Shown: positions 5,629 to 5,823 of the stretch, one piece after another
Layout: each line of letters starts with the position of its first letter
Position numbering within the stretch: position 1 is the stretch's first letter
DNA from: Planctomycetota bacterium
GTDB taxonomy: Bacteria > Planctomycetota > Planctomycetia > Gemmatales > Gemmataceae
NCBI GenBank assembly: GCA_018970845.1
Contig: JAGWVO010000246.1
Span: forward strand, 1 to 5,823
Length of the DNA stretch: 5,823 nucleotides
Direction: 5' to 3'
The notes under the pieces: generated by a model
What the model was told of the DNA's origin: nothing
Seen by the model: the letters and a program-made list of their open reading frames with translations, nothing else
The model's database searches: none
Made by a program: the position numbers and the translations under genes

Positions 5629-5823
5629 TCAGTCGCGGTAGGAACCGCCGCTGCCGCCGCCGCCGTAGCTGCCACGACCGCCACCGCCGCCGTAACCGCC
5701 TCGGCCGCCGCCACCGCCGCCGTAACCGCCACGACCGCCACCGCCGCCGTAGCCACCACCGCCGCCGCCGTAGCCGCCACCGCCGCCGTAGCCGCCACCG
5801 CCGCTACCACCGCCGCCGTAGCC
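5629..5823 (-). CDS. Glycine-rich protein, C-terminal part; probable RRM-type RNA-binding protein
   Basis: The frame enters from the right edge and ends at TGA (complement of 5629-5631), leaving 64 residues. They consist almost only of Gly, with regularly spaced Tyr, some Ser and three Arg. Units run GYGGGG, GYGGGGG, then three GYG-rich units each ending in Arg-Gly, then SYGGGG, closing with SYRD. Bacterial proteins of the RRM (RNP-1) family from cyanobacteria, Planctomycetes and Verrucomicrobia often end in such a tail, resembling plant glycine-rich RNA-binding proteins. On that precedent the N-terminus, outside the window, should carry an RRM and act in RNA binding or cold response. The RRM itself is not visible, so a secreted or structural Gly-rich protein remains possible. 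A good terminator follows it. Confidence 0.75.
   Translation of the reverse strand, partial: GYGGGGSGGGGYGGGGGYGGGGGGYGGGGGRGGYGGGGGGRGGYGGGGGRGSYGGGGSGGSYRD
5641..5823 (-). repeat. Imperfect GGY/GGR-coding tandem repeat
   Basis: Coding repeat of Tyr-initiated glycine units, 6-10 codons each. Tyr is always TAC, while Gly varies between GGC and GGT and Arg between CGT and CGA. Unit lengths differ, as expected from repeat expansion and contraction. It continues beyond the window. Confidence 0.8.

Noticed and set aside
5607..5810. Minus-strand Ala/Val repeat protein
   Set aside because: It is a shifted reading of the Gly/Tyr repeat; the Gly/Tyr frame ends in a sensible SYRD and matches known glycine-rich tails.
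5641..5823. CRISPR-like or satellite repeat
   Set aside because: The periodicity follows codons, with no constant repeat and unique spacers; it is protein-coding low complexity.

Overview
The window is a GC-rich stretch of bacterial chromosome. Gene content suggests a member of the Planctomycetes-Verrucomicrobia group, with Verrucomicrobia most likely. The clues are an exported FGly sulfatase next to an EF-hand protein, a CBM9/DOMON-like protein of a type I associate with that group, and an RNA-binding-type protein with an almost pure Gly/Tyr/Arg tail. This assignment is inference from gene content; the window has no rRNA or other taxonomic marker.

Layout. (1) Positions 3-3430, plus strand: three closely packed genes that look like one operon. 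They are the 3' part of an EF-hand protein, an exported arylsulfatase-type sulfatase, and an exported calcineurin-like (purple-acid-phosphatase-related) metallophosphoesterase. The gaps are 20-23 bp and 9-15 bp. Both complete products have signal peptides. All three carry lysine-rich low-complexity stretches. The simplest reading is a periplasmic or surface module that removes sulfate and phosphate esters from organic matter. (2) Positions 3431-3644: a 214 bp gene-free gap with several short inverted repeats. (3) Positions 3645-3863, minus strand: a 72-residue S4-domain RNA-binding protein, divergent from (4) positions 3942-4880, plus strand: nadA (quinolinate synthase, NAD synthesis), with a 78 bp shared intergenic region. 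(5) Positions 4903-5571, plus strand: a leaderless CBM9/DOMON-like protein 22 bp after nadA, probably co-transcribed with it. (6) Positions 5574-5599: a perfect 9 bp stem-loop in the gap between converging genes, best suited to end the minus-strand gene. (7) Positions 5629-5823, minus strand: the C-terminal 64 residues of a glycine-rich protein, probably an RRM-type RNA-binding protein whose RRM lies beyond the window.

Most of the window is ordinary and well explained. I see no CRISPR array, transposon, tRNA, rRNA or defence system. The points most worth a second look are the EF-hand/sulfatase/phosphoesterase module with its shared lysine-rich segments, the cytosolic CBM9-like protein tied to nadA, and the glycine-rich tail with its compact terminator.
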